From: Methanobrevibacter sp.
Lineage (GTDB): Archaea > Methanobacteriota > Methanobacteria > Methanobacteriales > Methanobacteriaceae
Reading direction: 5' to 3'
DNA: 40,292 nt
Assembly (NCBI GenBank): GCA_017434525.1
Contig: JAFRFD010000132.1
Coordinates: forward strand, 1 to 40,292
This document shows, piece after piece, positions 8,963-17,062 of the stretch. Both the position numbers and the translations under genes were made by a program. How positions within the stretch are numbered: position 1 is the first letter of the stretch; each line of letters starts with the position of its first letter. The notes below the pieces were generated by a model, which was given only the letters and a program-made list of their open reading frames with translations, was not told the origin of the DNA and did no database searches.

Positions 8963-11554
8963 TCACCCGTTTTCAATTTTCTTAATTAAATAGTTTGTTT
9001 TTTTAACTATATTATTTTTATTAAATGAACTTGATATTCTCTTAATCGCATCTAAGTTTTTGACAAAATTGTCCAACCATGAGAAAATGTCTCCCGGATA
9101 GACCTGAATCTGATACTTTCTAAAGAGTTTGTTTGAAATGTCTTGGGGGTCCTTGCCCTTGAGACGTTCATGGATAATGACTTCAGATATTCCCCTCTGC
9201 ATGCAACCGCAAAACGGCCTGTCCTGACACCTGCATTGCATAAAATCGCTTTGAAAAGCAATCAATGCATCCTGGAATTTCTTATCGACCTTCTCTATCG
9301 CTTCGCCTGAAGAAATTATGTCCAGTGTGGATTCTGCAAACAGCCTTGTCGAGAACTTGATTTTAAGGGCATTTGAAATCTGATTGTGAATGACACTTGA
9401 GAGATATGCATTTTCAAACATCTCCAAGTCCATCGCCATAGCCAAAACCAATACCTTCAGCTTGTCATATTTGTCCTTTTTCTTATACATTGGAGAAAGT
9501 CCGACATAACGTTTAAGGTAATTGTAATCGTTTAAAGTATTTTTAATGAATTCGGCATCCTCAATTGACAAAAATGATACCGATGTTGCACGCCCGTATT
9601 TTGTTACATTCAATTTGTTTGATGGTGACCTGTCAATCAATCCCAGGTCATCCATTTCATCGACAGCTATCTTTATGCTGATTGGAACATCAATGTTTTT
9701 ATAAAACCTATTCAGTTCATCCATTGATTTAATGGAAGTTGAGGAAATGTCTGCCAAAATCTGCTCGTAGGCTGATTCCTCATCATATTCAATGTAAACA
9801 TCCTCACTATTGCTTTCCAATAGCTCCAATGCCATTGCCTCTTCAGATTCGCCTGCAAAGTCATTGCCGACTTCAGGTATCAGATAAACAATACCTCTAT
9901 CGTGATAGGACGGCCTTCCTGCACGTCCAAGCATTTGTGAAAACTCATTCGGATTAATCCACTTGTTTCCCATGACAAGTGAGTCGAAAATTACCTGTGA
10001 AGCCGGAAAATCAACCCCTGCAGCAAGAGCGGCAGTCGTAACGACACAGGAAATTTTACCCTTATCGAAATCCTTTTCAATCTTTTCCTTTTTATAATAG
10101 GACAATCCCGCATGATATGCCTGAGCATTTACACGTTTGTTTGTTAAGAAATTGGCAATCTGATGGGTTTTACGCCTTGAATTTGTAAATATTATGGTTT
10201 GGCCCCTAAAGCCTTTCTTGGATTTGGTATTGAACTCCTTATGAACCAATTTTTGCATAAGATGGCGCTTTTGGGACTCGTTTCTGACATACACCAAATG
10301 CCTCTCCAGAGGAACCGGCCTTTCATCGTATTTGACAAGCTTCATATTGAATTCATCAGCTAAAAATTCAGGGTTTTTAACGGTAGCCGAAAGGCCAATG
10401 ATTTGAGTTTTCGGATATAAGTTTTTCAAACGCTTGATTAAACCGTTAAGGCGTGTTCCACGGTCCTCATCATCAATCATGTGAATTTCATCTATCAAAA
10501 CAACCCCTAAATTAGATAAGGATGATGAATTTCCATTCCTTAAAAGATAATCGATTCCTTCATAGGTTGCAACTACAATGTCTGATTTTGATACATCGGA
10601 ATCCGGGAAATTAAGCTCACCCTTAGCTTTTACACGATTTCTTCCAACCTTAATGGCCACTTTTAGACCTAATTTGGAGTATTTCTTTTTGAAATCGCGA
10701 TACTTTTGATTGGCCAAAGCAACCAACGGAGTTAGAAAAACGAATTTCTTGCCTTTCAAAGCTTCAGTAATTCCCGCAAGTTCACCAACCAATGTCTTAC
10801 CGGAACCTGTTGCGCTGACAACCAATAAATCTTCCCCTTTAAGAAGTCCTTCCTTAATGGCCAGGTACTGAACCGGCAGCAGTTTGGTGTTGCCTGAGTC
10901 AAGAAGAACCTGTTTGAAGTCCTTAGGAATCTTCAGCCTTTTCATGTCGACCGGAGGGATGATATGTCTTGACTTTTTGGTCCTGTCGAATAACGTTAGG
11001 CTTTTATTCCTTATCGGATCAAAGTGAGGATCCAAAACAGACAAGGTCTTTTCCAAACTTCCTGTTGACTCCAAAGTCTTTTTAAGGTTTCTGAAAATTG
11101 CTTTGTCAAAACCCTGAAGCTTCAACTCCTCCTTAATGGTATCATGAGCACAATCCTTACAGATTAACTGATTATTATATTTATAAGAATAAGAGGAATT
11201 TACGATAGTGATGTTTCCCTCAAAAGCACAAAAATCACAGACTTGAGTCTTTCTGACCTTAATGTTAAGTGATTTTAAGAACTTTTCCACCTTTTCATCA
11301 GGTGTTGCCAAAAAAACAGCCTGGGAGCGAAGCAGTTTAATGACCTCTCCCGGAGGCATCAGTTTTTCATTCAATGTGGAATTGTCATTGAAATTGTAAT
11401 CTGCAACAAATCTGGAAATTGATAATGAATCGCCTTCATGTGCAAACTTGATGTTTCCAACAAATTCCGGTTCCCTTTTATGGTTTAGAGCACCTTTCGG
11501 AGAACCAATCGGATATAACCTCCACTGTTTTTTAACTTTCTTTAAAACTAGCAT
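8963..11554 (-). CDS. DEAD/DEAH-box superfamily 2 helicase with DUF5814-type N-terminus
   Basis: An 863-residue superfamily 2 helicase. The N-terminal 220 residues hold a probable four-Cys zinc site (CDFC...CKDC) and resemble the DUF5814 region of methanogen helicases. RecA-like domains follow: 'VVSATGSGKT' (Walker A near residue 250), 'LIDEIHMID' (DEIH near 355), 'GLSATV' and 'QMLGRAGRPSYHDRG' (motif VI). The C-terminal part carries a Cys cluster 'CRCQDRPFCGC' near 775-785. The protein is related to Hel308/Ski2-type helicases. It leads a three-gene operon with the HerA-like ATPase and winged-helix gene, with gaps of only 6-9 bases, suggesting a joint role in DNA processing. Full length, no sign of damage. 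Confidence 0.88.
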   Translation of the reverse strand: MLVLKKVKKQWRLYPIGSPKGALNHKREPEFVGNIKFAHEGDSLSISRFVADYNFNDNSTLNEKLMPPGEVIKLLRSQAVFLATPDEKVEKFLKSLNIKVRKTQVCDFCAFEGNITIVNSSYSYKYNNQLICKDCAHDTIKEELKLQGFDKAIFRNLKKTLESTGSLEKTLSVLDPHFDPIRNKSLTLFDRTKKSRHIIPPVDMKRLKIPKDFKQVLLDSGNTKLLPVQYLAIKEGLLKGEDLLVVSATGSGKTLVGELAGITEALKGKKFVFLTPLVALANQKYRDFKKKYSKLGLKVAIKVGRNRVKAKGELNFPDSDVSKSDIVVATYEGIDYLLRNGNSSSLSNLGVVLIDEIHMIDDEDRGTRLNGLIKRLKNLYPKTQIIGLSATVKNPEFLADEFNMKLVKYDERPVPLERHLVYVRNESQKRHLMQKLVHKEFNTKSKKGFRGQTIIFTNSRRKTHQIANFLTNKRVNAQAYHAGLSYYKKEKIEKDFDKGKISCVVTTAALAAGVDFPASQVIFDSLVMGNKWINPNEFSQMLGRAGRPSYHDRGIVYLIPEVGNDFAGESEEAMALELLESNSEDVYIEYDEESAYEQILADISSTSIKSMDELNRFYKNIDVPISIKIAVDEMDDLGLIDRSPSNKLNVTKYGRATSVSFLSIEDAEFIKNTLNDYNYLKRYVGLSPMYKKKDKYDKLKVLVLAMAMDLEMFENAYLSSVIHNQISNALKIKFSTRLFAESTLDIISSGEAIEKVDKKFQDALIAFQSDFMQCRCQDRPFCGCMQRGISEVIIHERLKGKDPQDISNKLFRKYQIQVYPGDIFSWLDNFVKNLDAIKRISSSFNKNNIVKKTNYLIKKIENG

Positions 11555-11655
11555 TGTATTTAAATATATTTTTAATGATTAATAAGCATTATACGAAAAT
11601 TAATACATTACCTCATATTATATTATTAGGCAGAAAATGAGACCCTGTTCCCAAT

Positions 11656-12933
11656 TCAATATTTCAAACAACCAATAGGGATTACTTTTATACCATCCTC
11701 CCTTGTAAATGCATATTCTCCACCCGTCAATATTGCTAAAAAGGATGGTTCCCGAATATATTTTTTCTTTTTCATATTCTTTTTTAATAAATTACTTAAT
11801 TTAAGAAGATTGAATGCTGCTTTTTCTTCTTCATCACTACCTAATTTAATTTCAATTAACCCATATCTCCCATCCCTTAAACGAAGAACACAATCCACTT
11901 CAAGACCATATCTATCCCTATAATACGTTAATTTACCTCCATAACGATTTGCATAGATGCTTAAATCTCTCATGCACAAATTTTCAAACAACAAACCTGC
12001 AGTTTCCAAATCATTATCCAAACCAGTAGGATTTAAACCCAACGATGCTACTGCAATAGAAGGATCAACAAATTGCTTTTTAGGGGTTCCCCTGATTGCT
12101 GTTTTTGATCTGACATTTGGAGACCATACACCAATATTTTCAATGACAAATAATTTTTTCAAAGCTTCAATGTATGAATTATATGTGGGATAAGACATGC
12201 TTTCAAAATTATCATTAATATCTTCCAAAATAGTTTTATCCATTGCAGGTGAAGAAACATTTCTTGCATATGATTTTAAAATAGATTCCACTTTACTTTG
12301 ACTTCTCTTTACCCCATCGATTGAAGACATATCGTTATATGTAATTGCATCCAAATAGGAATATACTACGGATAATTTTGATTTATTTGATTTTTTACTG
12401 AGACTGGCTGGCCATCCACCACGACATATTGCAAAAAACAAATCATTGACTGTTAAATCGGATTTAATTCCAGTAATATCTAAATTGGGATTATTGAACA
12501 AATCAATCAATGAAATTTTTCCATTGGATTCCAGACTCTCATACAAACTCATAGGTTTCATTACTAATCTATGAATTCTTCCAGCACCAGAATGTGAAAT
12601 TTTAGTTTTATCTATTACTGTGGATCCAGTCAATATGTATAAACCATCTTCTCCAATTTTATCAACACTATTCCTAACTACATCCCATATCTTTGGTGCT
12701 TCCTGCCATTCGTCAAATAATATTGGTTTTTCACCCAACAATAATTTTGATGGATCAAGATTCATCCATTTCAAATTATTCGGATTATCCTGAAATTTTA
12801 CAACTGTTTTAGCAAATTGTTCAGCGGTCGTAGTTTTTCCACACCATTTTGGACCTATAATCGAAATTGCACCAATCGTGTCCAAATAGAATTCTAATTC
12901 ATCATCCACACAACGATTTAAATATTCTTTCAT
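11656..12933 (-). CDS. AAA_14 / DUF4143-type ATPase
   Basis: About 425 residues. An N-terminal AAA_14 ATPase has Walker A GPKWCGKT (residues 27-34), Walker B-like 'PILFDEWQEAP' and 'YILTGST'. The C-terminal half matches the DUF4143 pattern, with a nuclease-like end 'YYRDRYGLEVDCVLR...YGLIEIKLG', i.e. a D...(D/E)xK arrangement of PD-(D/E)xK type. Such ATPases are common in multiple copies in methanogens and bacteria; their substrate is unknown. The ATG at 12933 follows GGTGG and is preferred over the TTG 12 bases upstream. The gene stands alone, and its whole upstream region consists of 23-bp tandem repeats that may be its operator. Confidence 0.85.
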   Translation of the reverse strand: MKEYLNRCVDDELEFYLDTIGAISIIGPKWCGKTTTAEQFAKTVVKFQDNPNNLKWMNLDPSKLLLGEKPILFDEWQEAPKIWDVVRNSVDKIGEDGLYILTGSTVIDKTKISHSGAGRIHRLVMKPMSLYESLESNGKISLIDLFNNPNLDITGIKSDLTVNDLFFAICRGGWPASLSKKSNKSKLSVVYSYLDAITYNDMSSIDGVKRSQSKVESILKSYARNVSSPAMDKTILEDINDNFESMSYPTYNSYIEALKKLFVIENIGVWSPNVRSKTAIRGTPKKQFVDPSIAVASLGLNPTGLDNDLETAGLLFENLCMRDLSIYANRYGGKLTYYRDRYGLEVDCVLRLRDGRYGLIEIKLGSDEEEKAAFNLLKLSNLLKKNMKKKKYIREPSFLAILTGGEYAFTREDGIKVIPIGCLKY

Positions 12934-12955
12934 TATAACCACCAACCATTTAACT

Positions 12956-13076
12956 ATTTGTGATAATTTACTTTAATAATTTGTGGTAAATAACTTTATT
13001 GATTTGTGATAATTTACTTTATTGATTTGTGATAATTTACTTTAATGATTTGTGGTAAAACATTAAAATTATTTGT
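12956..13076. repeat. Five 23-bp tandem repeats plus a partial sixth, upstream of the DUF4143 ATPase
   Basis: Units start exactly at 12956, 12979, 13002, 13025 and 13048, each 23 bases. A sixth copy of only the first six bases starts at 13071. Each begins ATTTGTGRTAA and most continue with a TTTACTTTA-like second half. Units 1, 3 and 4 are nearly identical; units 2 and 5 have GTGG in place of GTGA and drift in the second half. The array ends 22 bases before the ATPase start and abuts the corrected stop of the frameshifted gene. A 23-bp period is close to two helical turns, which suits cooperative protein binding on one face of DNA. Confidence 0.9.
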
Positions 13077-13370
13077 CCCTATTGATAATGCCAACAAGAG
13101 AATCACTCTTAGGATTAGGAAAAATACCTCTTTTCCTATCCTTTCAGCACCCCTTTTTGAGATTTCTTTCAATTGCTCAAAGGAAAGTCTTGGTCTTTCC
13201 ATATAATGATTATCACTATAGATTCCTCTTCTGACATATCTGTCAATCAAATCAAAGATGGATATGCCTAATCTTTGTGAGTTTTCTTTTAGTTTTGTTT
13301 CCATCATTTCATCAAATAGTATATTATATTTTTTCAAACAATGCAACACCCCATGACCAATAATTTTCAA
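13069..13370 (-). pseudogene. Small frameshifted gene upstream of the repeats
   Basis: The reading frame from 13370 looks coding ('ENSQRLGISIFDLIDRY', 'RLSFEQLKEISKRGAER') until about 13140, then turns into a hydrophobic stretch and a translation of the tandem repeats. Moving to the neighbouring frame at about 13140 gives a sensible end, 'DRKRGIFPNPKSDSLVG', with a stop at 13069-13071, exactly where the repeats begin. One missing base near 13140 would explain this. Its function is unknown. It precedes the ATPase on the same strand, so it may once have formed a two-gene unit with it. The true start is unclear: a TTG at 13370, or ATGs at 13310 and 13307. Confidence 0.55.
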
Positions 13371-13640
13371 TTTGGAGGTTTAAGAGAACATGAATTACCA
13401 ACCATGAAATTATTACATATATCATAATTAGCAATACTTCATATATAACCTTACCATATACCCTTAAACAGCAATTAAAGAATAATTATATTTCAAAATA
13501 TTTAAACCTTTCCATACAAGAGTTAAATTTAAATAGTATGGTTTTTTGAGGTCAATTTTACAAAACAAAAGCAATTTTTAAAAAAAATAAAATTTGACTA
13601 TTCCATATAATCGGCTGCAAACATGTTTGATTACGCAAAG

Positions 13641-13648
13641 CTTTATAT
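13641..13648 (+). promoter_or_regulatory. TATA box of the tyrosine recombinase gene
   Basis: CTTTATAT(AG) is centred 29 bases before the ATG at 13674, and no ribosome site precedes that ATG, so the transcript is probably leaderless. The remaining 13371-13640 stretch is AT-rich with no gene seen. It holds an imperfect inverted repeat GTCAATTTT/AAAATTTGAC around 13552-13605, which could be a recombinase-related site. Confidence 0.5.
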
Positions 13649-13673
13649 AGCATCATGGGCATAAAGAATACGC

Positions 13674-15461
13674 ATGTCAAACAAGGTAAAATTTTCAAAA
13701 ACAGACGCTAAAATGAAACAGATGATAGGCCGCAAAAAAAAGATATCTTCAAAACGAATTGATACCTATGATTTGGTATTTAGAGAAATACATGAATTAA
13801 CGGGACTTACTCCAACTCAAATAATTGAGATTGCAAAAAAAGAAGAAAAACCATTCATTACAGAAGATGGTCTTGTTGATATTATTGACATCAATGACAG
13901 ACGTATTACTCAAATACAATATGAATATGATGCTGATTTAAGAAATAATCCAAAAAATGGAAGAACGCCTTCCGAAAAAACATTGAGGTTGAAAGGGTCA
14001 ACTTATAGATCCTTTCTAAAAGAATTTGATATACAATTACCAAAACCAATAGAATATGACATACCTAAAAAACAGGTCAGAGATGATGAGATTCCGTCAT
14101 GGGAAGATGTTCAAAAAGCCATGACATTAGCCAAATCACCAAGAGACAAAGCGGCCATAGCATTTGCTGCAACAACAGGAATAAGAGTATCAGACATCGT
14201 GGGATTTAAAATAAAAGATTTAATCAAAGCATGTTCCATATATTTTAGCCCAAGCGAAGAACACACAATAGAAAACTTACTTGATAAAAATCCAGATAAC
14301 ATAATGCCATGCTGGGAATTTACACCTAAAAAAACAAAGAAACATGAGAATTTAGCCATCACGTTTAACACTGCAGAAACAACCAATTATATCTTCGACT
14401 ATCTGAAATATAGGATTCATCTTGACAAAGAAAATGACGGAGACGGTAAATTAATGGATGACGACCCATTATTTGCAAGTCAAAGGGGTAATTTTCTACA
14501 TGAAAACAGACTGGAATACCAAATAAGATTAATCAATGACAGAATGGGTGGTGAAAAAGATAGAAATGGACTATATTCAAAATTCAGATTACACAATCTA
14601 CGTGCACTATTTAAAACAACATGCAGAAGAGCATTCAAAGAAGTGCAAATAGATTCAACAAAAAATTTCGATGGAGACATAGTAGATTTGTTTACAGGAC
14701 ATTCTTCAGAAGGTTTAAGACATGTTTATGAAGCAGTTCCAAGAGACAAACCTGAAAGCTATCTTAGAAAAGCATATGAAGCCATATTAAACCATTTAAG
14801 TATACAACCAACTGAAGTAAAAGACTTTAAAACAATTCATCGTCAAGAATGGGAAAAAGAAAAGGACGAAATTGAAAAACGTCAAAATCTCCAAGAAGTT
14901 GAATACAAAAGAAAGATGATTGAAAAAGACAAACAAATCAATACTCTGGAAAATAAGCTAGAAGAAGCTGAAAAAAGAATTGATGAAATAAAAGATGAAG
15001 TGAATCATAAAAAATATATCCTGCCAGATGCACAAATAGGTGCAATAATAATGGAACACATAGGCGTGAAATCTTCAGAAGACTACCTCATATCATTAAT
15101 TGCTACAAAAGAAGCCTTCAAAGATAAAACTAGCTTTGAAAATACTTCAGAATATCTTGACAGATTAATCAGGAAAGCAAAAGTCATTATAAATTTATCT
15201 GATAAAGATTTAATGGAGCTTCAGGTTGAAACTGCTTTTGAACTTGCAAAGGGAGAACCAAATTACACCATAATCCAAATAATGGATGAAGTAATCGAAA
15301 TTATCAACAATAACAACATCCCCGAAATGAAAAATATGTCCCGTTTCGACCTACAAAACGCAATCGAATTCCAAATAATCAATTCTGATTATGATATGGA
15401 AGACCTTACTGATACTGACAAAAATGCTATTGCAAGAGATGTGATCCTGAGTTACATTTAA
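13674..15461 (+). CDS. Tyrosine recombinase (phage integrase family) with long coiled-coil C-terminus
   Basis: A 595-residue site-specific recombinase. The catalytic constellation is visible: R171 in 'TTGIRVSDI', H307-x-x-R310 in 'LHNLRAL', H343 in 'TGHSSEGLRHVY', and the probable nucleophile Y352. An N-terminal SAM-like core-binding domain covers about 30-130. After the catalytic domain (about 135-375) comes an unusually long tail of some 220 residues, starting with a Lys/Glu coiled coil (about 390-455) and ending in an acidic helical region. Ordinary integrases stop near 350-400 residues, so the tail is an extra. It stands alone, transcribed toward the defence island. It probably mobilised neighbouring DNA; its attachment site was not found. 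Confidence 0.88.
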   Translation: MSNKVKFSKTDAKMKQMIGRKKKISSKRIDTYDLVFREIHELTGLTPTQIIEIAKKEEKPFITEDGLVDIIDINDRRITQIQYEYDADLRNNPKNGRTPSEKTLRLKGSTYRSFLKEFDIQLPKPIEYDIPKKQVRDDEIPSWEDVQKAMTLAKSPRDKAAIAFAATTGIRVSDIVGFKIKDLIKACSIYFSPSEEHTIENLLDKNPDNIMPCWEFTPKKTKKHENLAITFNTAETTNYIFDYLKYRIHLDKENDGDGKLMDDDPLFASQRGNFLHENRLEYQIRLINDRMGGEKDRNGLYSKFRLHNLRALFKTTCRRAFKEVQIDSTKNFDGDIVDLFTGHSSEGLRHVYEAVPRDKPESYLRKAYEAILNHLSIQPTEVKDFKTIHRQEWEKEKDEIEKRQNLQEVEYKRKMIEKDKQINTLENKLEEAEKRIDEIKDEVNHKKYILPDAQIGAIIMEHIGVKSSEDYLISLIATKEAFKDKTSFENTSEYLDRLIRKAKVIINLSDKDLMELQVETAFELAKGEPNYTIIQIMDEVIEIINNNNIPEMKNMSRFDLQNAIEFQIINSDYDMEDLTDTDKNAIARDVILSYI

Positions 15462-15602
15462 TTATGTGAATCTTTTAAATTTTAATAATAAATTCCCCAA
15501 ACACTACTTTATTATGCCACAACAAACATTTAACCGCATCATAGATAAACTTTAACAATAATACTCGCCCAGTATACATACAAAAACACACATTTTTCGA
15601 AA

Positions 15603-15858
15603 TTTAACTGCACCCTAAGCCATGCTTTAACTTGTTCTAGATACAGTTGAGCTGTTACCAGCTATTTGCAGCATCAATTAATGTTTCTTTTATAGCATCA
15701 TTTTTGATGTTTCATTACACATTTAAAACGACCTTTAAATTTTTCAAATAGATATGTAATCTCATGTGAAGTAGTTAAAAACAGCCATGATTTTATTAAG
15801 ATTATAGTTCAGAAATCATTAATAATTTGTTTTCTTCACTATCTAACTCAACAGATGT
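15603..15858 (-). pseudogene. Degraded coding remnant between recombinase and defence island
   Basis: The 15462-15885 gap has no intact gene, but the minus strand keeps protein-like pieces. One frame reads 'TYLFEKFKGRFKCVMKHQK', then shifts frame to 'NDAIKETLIDAANSW', then continues through two stops with 'QLNCI' and 'NKLKHGLGC'. Upstream is 'TSVELDSEENKLLMISEL', ended by a stop. At least one frameshift and several stops are needed to join them. The style suggests an insertion-sequence transposase or phage-type gene, but I do not recognise the family. Confidence 0.4.
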
Positions 15859-15885
15859 TTATTTCTTTGATAAGTATACTACTCC

Positions 15886-16413
15886 CTAATTAAAAATCAC
15901 ATTTATATAATTACAAATAATTGTATGTTCTGATAAAAGTATGATTGCAATTAGCACTACTGAAAAAATAATTAATGAATTAGCAATCCTTTTATCCCAT
16001 TTAGATAGTCCATTATATCCATAATTATCCAATAACTCCCATTCTTTTGTAAATGCATAAACTGGAAGATATTTCTCTAGATAATTTATTATATTGAACT
16101 TAGCTTCATTTAAAAGTTTATATTGGTCGATATGGTTCTTCCAACTAAAAGAAACAATAATTACAAACAAAATAGGCACAATTGAAAATAAAACATGACA
16201 ATTAATAGATAAAAATGTAATTATCCCATACAATATTGTAATAAGAGACAAATAAAATTTATTCATATTTTCTCTTCGAGTTCCAATTTCATTTGTTGTT
16301 TCAACAAGTAAACGATATTGGGAAAAAATAGTTTTAAAGTCATTTGAATAACTATCATTTAACAAAGCATCCAAAATCTCTTTTTCAACAATATCCCTAT
16401 GATTTTGTCTCAT
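15886..16413 (-). CDS. Multi-pass membrane protein paired with the TIR gene (putative effector)
   Basis: A 175-residue membrane protein. A polar N-terminal helix of about 50 residues ends in 'TTNEIGTRRENMNKFY', followed by two close membrane segments (about 52-70 and 73-92), a cytoplasmic-looking helical stretch with 'NEAKFNIINYLEKYLPVYAFTKEW', and a third membrane segment near 145-165. The arrangement resembles RipA-family/SLATT-like membrane proteins, several of which accompany nucleotide-signal-producing enzymes in defence loci. Its ATG follows directly on the TIR gene stop (TAGATG), so the two are translated as a unit. I infer that it is the membrane-disrupting or channel-forming effector of a TIR-triggered system. 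The exact family needs a profile search. Confidence 0.65.
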   Translation of the reverse strand: MRQNHRDIVEKEILDALLNDSYSNDFKTIFSQYRLLVETTNEIGTRRENMNKFYLSLITILYGIITFLSINCHVLFSIVPILFVIIVSFSWKNHIDQYKLLNEAKFNIINYLEKYLPVYAFTKEWELLDNYGYNGLSKWDKRIANSLIIFSVVLIAIILLSEHTIICNYINVIFN

Positions 16414-16803
16414 CTAAAAATACCTTCTTATTGCATCAAATAAAGATTGGGAATTCCAATTAACCATATAAGCATTATTTGAAATAAACGTTGGAGTATT
16501 TACATTTCCTCTAGGTTTAATTCCTATAATAGGTTTATTATATTTTAATGCAATATCCATTTCAGTATTAATCCATTCACTATATACAGCATACATACCA
16601 GATAAAATAATCATGCCAGTAGAATTTTTTATATTATTTTCGATTTCACGTTTAAGAGCATAATTAGATGAGGGTGTCTTAGGATCATGCTCAGGAACAC
16701 TCATATTCTTCCAATTAAAATTATCATCTAACCATTTTTCAATTTTATAATAATCATTATTATACTTCCAAGAATGACTTATGAAAATATTATATTGTTT
16801 CAT
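16414..16803 (-). CDS. TIR-domain protein of the ThsB/DUF1863 type
   Basis: A 129-residue single TIR-like domain. It starts 'YNIFISHSW', the first strand and loop typical of the MTH538/ThsB TIR-like family, and has 'MIILSGMYAVYSEWINTEMDIALKYNKPIIGI'-type core elements (residues 64-95), with W77-x3-E81 in the place of the TIR catalytic glutamate. TIR proteins of this class cleave NAD+ or make cyclic ADP-ribose-type signals in Thoeris defence. The gene is a stand-alone TIR with no sensor domain, as in ThsB. It is the first gene of a two-gene unit with a membrane protein. The start is preceded by GGAAGTGA. No ThsA-like (SLOG/SIR2) gene is nearby, so it is not a classical type I Thoeris. Confidence 0.8.
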   Translation of the reverse strand: MKQYNIFISHSWKYNNDYYKIEKWLDDNFNWKNMSVPEHDPKTPSSNYALKREIENNIKNSTGMIILSGMYAVYSEWINTEMDIALKYNKPIIGIKPRGNVNTPTFISNNAYMVNWNSQSLFDAIRRYF

Positions 16804-16851
16804 TTCAATATCACTTCCATTTAACTAAGTACATAATAATATGTTATTAAG

Positions 16852-16880
16852 TCGTATAAATATTGTTCGATAACATACGA
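16852..16880. promoter_or_regulatory. Inverted repeat over the TIR operon promoter
   Basis: TCGTAT (16852-16857) and ATACGA (16875-16880) form a 6-base inverted repeat with a 17-base spacer. On the minus strand the TATA-like TTTATA falls at its edge, about 55 bases before the TIR start. It could be an operator controlling the TIR/membrane pair. Only 6 bases match, so chance is possible. The rest of the 16804-17062 gap is AT-rich and shows nothing else. Confidence 0.3.
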
Positions 16881-17062
16881 ATAACTATTTATCACCCACA
16901 TATCCATAATAACATTTTTTAGATTTTCTACTATCTAATTACCATTTCAATTATAATAGTATCAAGTAATTGTATTTGCATTTTATACTTCTATTTATAA
17001 TAACGAAAATAATTTAATACAAAATTTACATAAACATGAATTAATAATAAAATGGTGAGATT

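Noticed and set aside
13014..13068. Extension of the small gene through the tandem repeats
   Set aside because: This part only translates the DNA repeats after a frameshift; the neighbouring frame gives a coding-like end before the repeats.
12956..13076. CRISPR array
   Set aside because: The 23-bp units are directly adjacent with no unique spacers and no cas genes are in the window.
16414..16803. Classical type I Thoeris system
   Set aside because: No ThsA-like gene with SIR2 or SLOG domains is nearby; the partner is a membrane protein.
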